From an uncultured Eubacteriales bacterium (GTDB lineage Bacteria > Bacillota > Clostridia > Christensenellales > RUG350): a stretch of DNA of 42,560 nucleotides. The notes beneath the pieces are model-generated. The model saw only the letters and a list, made by a program, of their open reading frames with translations, had not been told where the DNA came from and made no database searches. The stretch lies in assembly GCA_900315995.1 (NCBI GenBank), contig ONBF01000020.1, positions 1 through 42,560 of the forward strand. Reading direction: 5' to 3'. How positions within the stretch are numbered: the stretch's first letter is position 1; every line of letters starts with the position of its first letter. Below are positions 40,114-42,560 of the stretch, piece after piece. The translations under genes were made by a program, and so were the position numbers.

Positions 40114-40936
40114 CGGTAAAGCGATTTCTTTACGGATAAGAGAAGAGTTGAAAGAGAAAGTCTCCGCTTTGAAAAAAAGAAAAATATCGCCTTGTCTTGC
40201 GGTTATTATGATCGGCGACGACCCAGCAAGCGCAATTTATGTTCGCAATAAAATAAAAGCTTGCGAAGATACGGGAATAAAATCACTGAGTTATCACTTC
40301 GACGCGGACGTCGAAGAAAAGCAGGTAGAGAAACTTATCGATTCACTTAACTGTGACGACAGCGTTCACGGTATTTTGGTACAAGTACCGCTTCCACGAA
40401 AATTCAACGAAAAAGCACTTCTTGCAAGAATCGACGTTTCAAAAGACGTAGACGGATTTTCCGCATATAATATCGGTCAGCTTGCTCTCGGAAACGACGG
40501 TTTTAAGTCGTGTACGCCTTACGGGGTAATCAAACTGCTTGAATACAGTAACGTCGATATAGCCGGTAAAAACGCCGTTGTGATAGGGCGAAGCAATACA
40601 GTCGGAAAACCGATGGCTCTGATGCTTCTTGAAAAAAACGCAACCGTTACGATTTGCCACAGTAAAACCCGAGATCTTAAAAATATTACGAGTAATGCGG
40701 ATATTTTAATAGCCGCAATAGGTAAAGCGCATTTTGTTACCGCGGATATGGTTAAAGAAGGCGCGGTTGTAATCGACGTCGGTATCAATAAACTCGACGG
40801 AAAAACGGTCGGAGACGTTTGCTTTGACGAAGTAAGTAAAAAAGCGTCGTTGATAACGCCCGTTCCCGGAGGCGTAGGACCGATGACAATTACAATGCTT
40901 TTGTTTAACACCCTTAAATCCGCGGAGTCGAGATAA
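40100..40936 (+). CDS. folD: Bifunctional methylenetetrahydrofolate dehydrogenase / methenyltetrahydrofolate cyclohydrolase
   Basis: A 278-aa one-carbon enzyme interconverting 5,10-methylene- and 10-formyl-THF with NADP. Active-site YVRNKIKACEDTGI with the conserved Lys, HGILVQVPLPR, the cofactor loop VVIGRSNTVGKPMALMLL, and the terminal VPGGVGPMTITMLL are all present. Same order as in Bacillus (nusB-folD-xseA-xseB-ispA). Confidence 0.97.
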   Translation: MGIIDGKAISLRIREELKEKVSALKKRKISPCLAVIMIGDDPASAIYVRNKIKACEDTGIKSLSYHFDADVEEKQVEKLIDSLNCDDSVHGILVQVPLPRKFNEKALLARIDVSKDVDGFSAYNIGQLALGNDGFKSCTPYGVIKLLEYSNVDIAGKNAVVIGRSNTVGKPMALMLLEKNATVTICHSKTRDLKNITSNADILIAAIGKAHFVTADMVKEGAVVIDVGINKLDGKTVGDVCFDEVSKKASLITPVPGGVGPMTITMLLFNTLKSAESR

Positions 40937-40937
40937 A

Positions 40938-42128
40938 GTGACGGGCGTAATTACCGTAAGCCAACTCAATAATTTTATAAGACAGATAATATCCGCAGAA
41001 GAGTATCTTCAATATATCACCGTTTCGGGTGAAGTTTTCTCTATTTCCGTAGTCAACAATAACGCTTTTATAACACTTGCCGATAAAGACGCACAGATTG
41101 CTTGTACGCAGTTCGGCGTGAATCCGCAAAATCTTCCGAAAAAGGGAGATCGGGTACTTGTTACGGGCGGATTGAGTTATTATGCGAAATCGGGTAAAAT
41201 GACGTTTATCGCAAGAAAAACAGAGCTTGCGGGCTCGGGGGTACTGCTTCAAAAATTCGACGAGCTTAAAAAGAAACTTCAAGCCGAAGGTTTATTCGAC
41301 GAAAACCGTAAAAAAACTATCCCGAAATACGCGAAAAAAATCGTGGTTGTTACAAGTGTTTCCGGTGCGGTAATTCGTGATATAGTTACCACTGTTCGTC
41401 GTAAAAATCCTGTTATCGACATAAGCGTTATAGATGCAAGAGTTCAGGGAGAAACCGCATATACGGACATCATTAACGGTCTTGATTTTGCCGACGAATT
41501 AAACGCTGACGCCGTTATACTTGCACGCGGCGGCGGCTCGCTTGAAGATTTGCTGCCTTTCTTTGACGAGAGAGTTGTACGAAAAGTCGCCTCTATGAAA
41601 ACACCCATCATTTCGGCGATAGGTCACGAAACCGATTTTTCGCTGTGTGATTTTGCCGCTGATTTAAGAGCTCCGACGCCTACGGCGGCAGGCGAGGCGG
41701 TCGCTTATGATTATTATGAAACGATTGATACAATTAATCGTTTCGTTAATAAAATTTCCGCGCATTTTCAACGTGAAATAAATGCGAAAAGTCAAAATCT
41801 CAATCATTTGATTAATTCGATTTTGTTGAAAAGTTACAACAAAATCGACGCGGACTTGTCAAAAGTAAAAAACATTGTCAACGTTTGCAATTACGCACTT
41901 AACAATAAAATACTTATATTTTCTCACGTTTTCGATAAGACTATCGACCTTATCAACGCAAATAATCCTATGAATATGATTAAAAAAGGATTGTATAAAA
42001 TAGAGCGAAACAACACGCCGCTTGCGTCTTTGAAAAACATCAAAGCAAACGATTTGATTTCGATTTTTTCGTGTGAAGGAAAAGCGACTGCGACAATTAA
42101 AAACGTAGAGCTTAAAAAGGAGTTATAA
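40938..42128 (+). CDS. xseA: Exodeoxyribonuclease VII large subunit
   Basis: A 396-aa nuclease subunit that, with XseB, degrades single-stranded DNA. The N-terminal OB domain (TVSGEVFSISVVNNNAFITL) is followed by the catalytic region KIVVVTSVSGAVIRDIVTTV, ILARGGGSLEDLLPFFDERV, and SAIGHETDFSLCDFAADLRA, PTPTAAGEAV, then a coiled-coil C-terminus. Starts at GTG 40938, one base after the folD stop, with CGGAG ten bases upstream. Confidence 0.96.
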   Translation: MTGVITVSQLNNFIRQIISAEEYLQYITVSGEVFSISVVNNNAFITLADKDAQIACTQFGVNPQNLPKKGDRVLVTGGLSYYAKSGKMTFIARKTELAGSGVLLQKFDELKKKLQAEGLFDENRKKTIPKYAKKIVVVTSVSGAVIRDIVTTVRRKNPVIDISVIDARVQGETAYTDIINGLDFADELNADAVILARGGGSLEDLLPFFDERVVRKVASMKTPIISAIGHETDFSLCDFAADLRAPTPTAAGEAVAYDYYETIDTINRFVNKISAHFQREINAKSQNLNHLINSILLKSYNKIDADLSKVKNIVNVCNYALNNKILIFSHVFDKTIDLINANNPMNMIKKGLYKIERNNTPLASLKNIKANDLISIFSCEGKATATIKNVELKKEL

Positions 42129-42129
42129 T

Positions 42130-42348
42130 ATGAAACTTGAAGAAAAATTATCCGAACTTCAAAAGATTGCAGAGCAACTCGACAATGCGGATACGAGTCT
42201 TGATACGAGTCTTGAATTGTATAAAAAAAGTATAGAACTCGCTAAATCTTGCGTCGATGAATTAAACGAAGCAAAAGGTAAAATCGCCGTAATCAAGAAA
42301 GAAGCGGATAAAATAATCGAGTCCGACGTTCCGGAGGACTTAAAGTGA
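42130..42348 (+). CDS. xseB: Exodeoxyribonuclease VII small subunit
   Basis: A 72-aa helical hairpin protein: KLEEKLSELQKIAEQLDNAD and SLELYKKSIELAKSCVDELNEAKGKI, the XseB pattern and length. AAGGAG lies just upstream, inside the end of xseA, and the stop overlaps the GTG of the next gene. Confidence 0.95.
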   Translation: MKLEEKLSELQKIAEQLDNADTSLDTSLELYKKSIELAKSCVDELNEAKGKIAVIKKEADKIIESDVPEDLK

Positions 42349-42560
42349 AACTATACAATCACTTAAACGAGTTTGAAATTTATCTCGAAAATTATTTCAA
42401 TAACCTTTCGAACGGCAACGAAGACGTGCTTTTCGAGTCCGTTGCATACGGCATTGTAAAAGGCGGTAAAAGATTAAGACCGATGCTCGCTTTTGCGTCC
42501 GCCGAAGCGGTAGGGGGAGATTATAAAAAACTTTTTTCAATAGCGTTGGCTATCGAAATG
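42345..42560 (+). CDS. ispA: Polyprenyl synthetase (farnesyl diphosphate synthase type), 5' part only
   Basis: The GTG at 42345 overlaps the xseB stop (GTGA) and opens a frame that runs off the right edge. The 72 visible residues contain VAYGIVKGGKRLRPMLAFAS, the substrate-binding GGKRLRP motif of trans-prenyl diphosphate synthases, and FSIALAIEM, which normally leads into the first DDxxD motif just outside the window. Position after xseB matches ispA/yqiD. The aspartate motifs and chain length cannot be judged here. Confidence 0.88.
   Translation, partial: MKLYNHLNEFEIYLENYFNNLSNGNEDVLFESVAYGIVKGGKRLRPMLAFASAEAVGGDYKKLFSIALAIEM

Overview
This window is a moderately AT-rich stretch of chromosome from an endospore-forming Bacillota. 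It is most likely an uncultured member of the class Clostridia, perhaps Christensenellales-like; that placement is my inference from gene content and order. The evidence is the set of sporulation-only genes (spoIIGA, sigE, sigG, an uninterrupted sigK and the complete spoIIIAA-AH operon) and a backbone colinear with Bacillus/Clostridium: rpsB-tsf-pyrH-frr-uppS-cdsA-dxr-rseP-ispG-polC-rimP-nusA-rnpM-ylxQ-infB-rbfA-nrnA-truB-ribF. Almost everything lies on the + strand. Sites for housekeeping sigma factor are unusually clear (TTGACA/TTGCGA, 17-18 bp, TATAAT-like).

Layout. (1) 1-4.5 kb: 3' part of ftsA, then ftsZ, a terminator, spoIIGA-sigE and sigG. This couples division-septum genes with the mother-cell sigma factor, its activating protease and the late forespore sigma factor. 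(2) 4.5-6 kb: a small accessory patch with an unrecognised P-loop protein under its own strong promoter, followed by the wreck of an ABC exporter gene. (3) 6-8.3 kb: a YlmC/YmxH-like PRC-barrel gene, nrdR with a probable NrdR box inside its own promoter, an RluA-type pseudouridine synthase, and sigK behind a striking palindrome. (4) 8.3-13.3 kb: RNase P RNA with promoter and terminator, a large membrane-anchored protein with a decayed GH94-like C-terminal half, rarA and rubrerythrin. (5) 13.3-13.9 kb: a gene-free, extremely AT-rich spacer. (6) 13.9-34.6 kb: ruvX-yrzB, then the long translation / isoprenoid / phospholipid / transcription run ending with endonuclease IV, an M24 peptidase and efp. 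(7) 34.6-39.3 kb: the eight-gene spoIIIA operon behind a probable SigE promoter. (8) 39.3-42.56 kb: asp23-like gene, nusB, folD, xseA, xseB and the 5' end of a polyprenyl synthase gene.

The most unusual points are these. At the normal polC locus there is a 511-aa protein that keeps only the PolC N-terminal region, OB fold and DEDDh proofreading exonuclease, with no PHP or polymerase domain. Two normally essential genes, rpsB and ispG, each carry a frameshift with loss of conserved internal sequence, which is either assembly error or real damage. Two genes (spoIIGA and the M24 peptidase) appear to be transcribed without a leader. There is a candidate NrdR autoregulatory box, a dyad over the sigK promoter/ribosome-binding region, and a structured rpsB leader. 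I saw no CRISPR array, insertion sequence, integrase, prophage, tRNA or rRNA.
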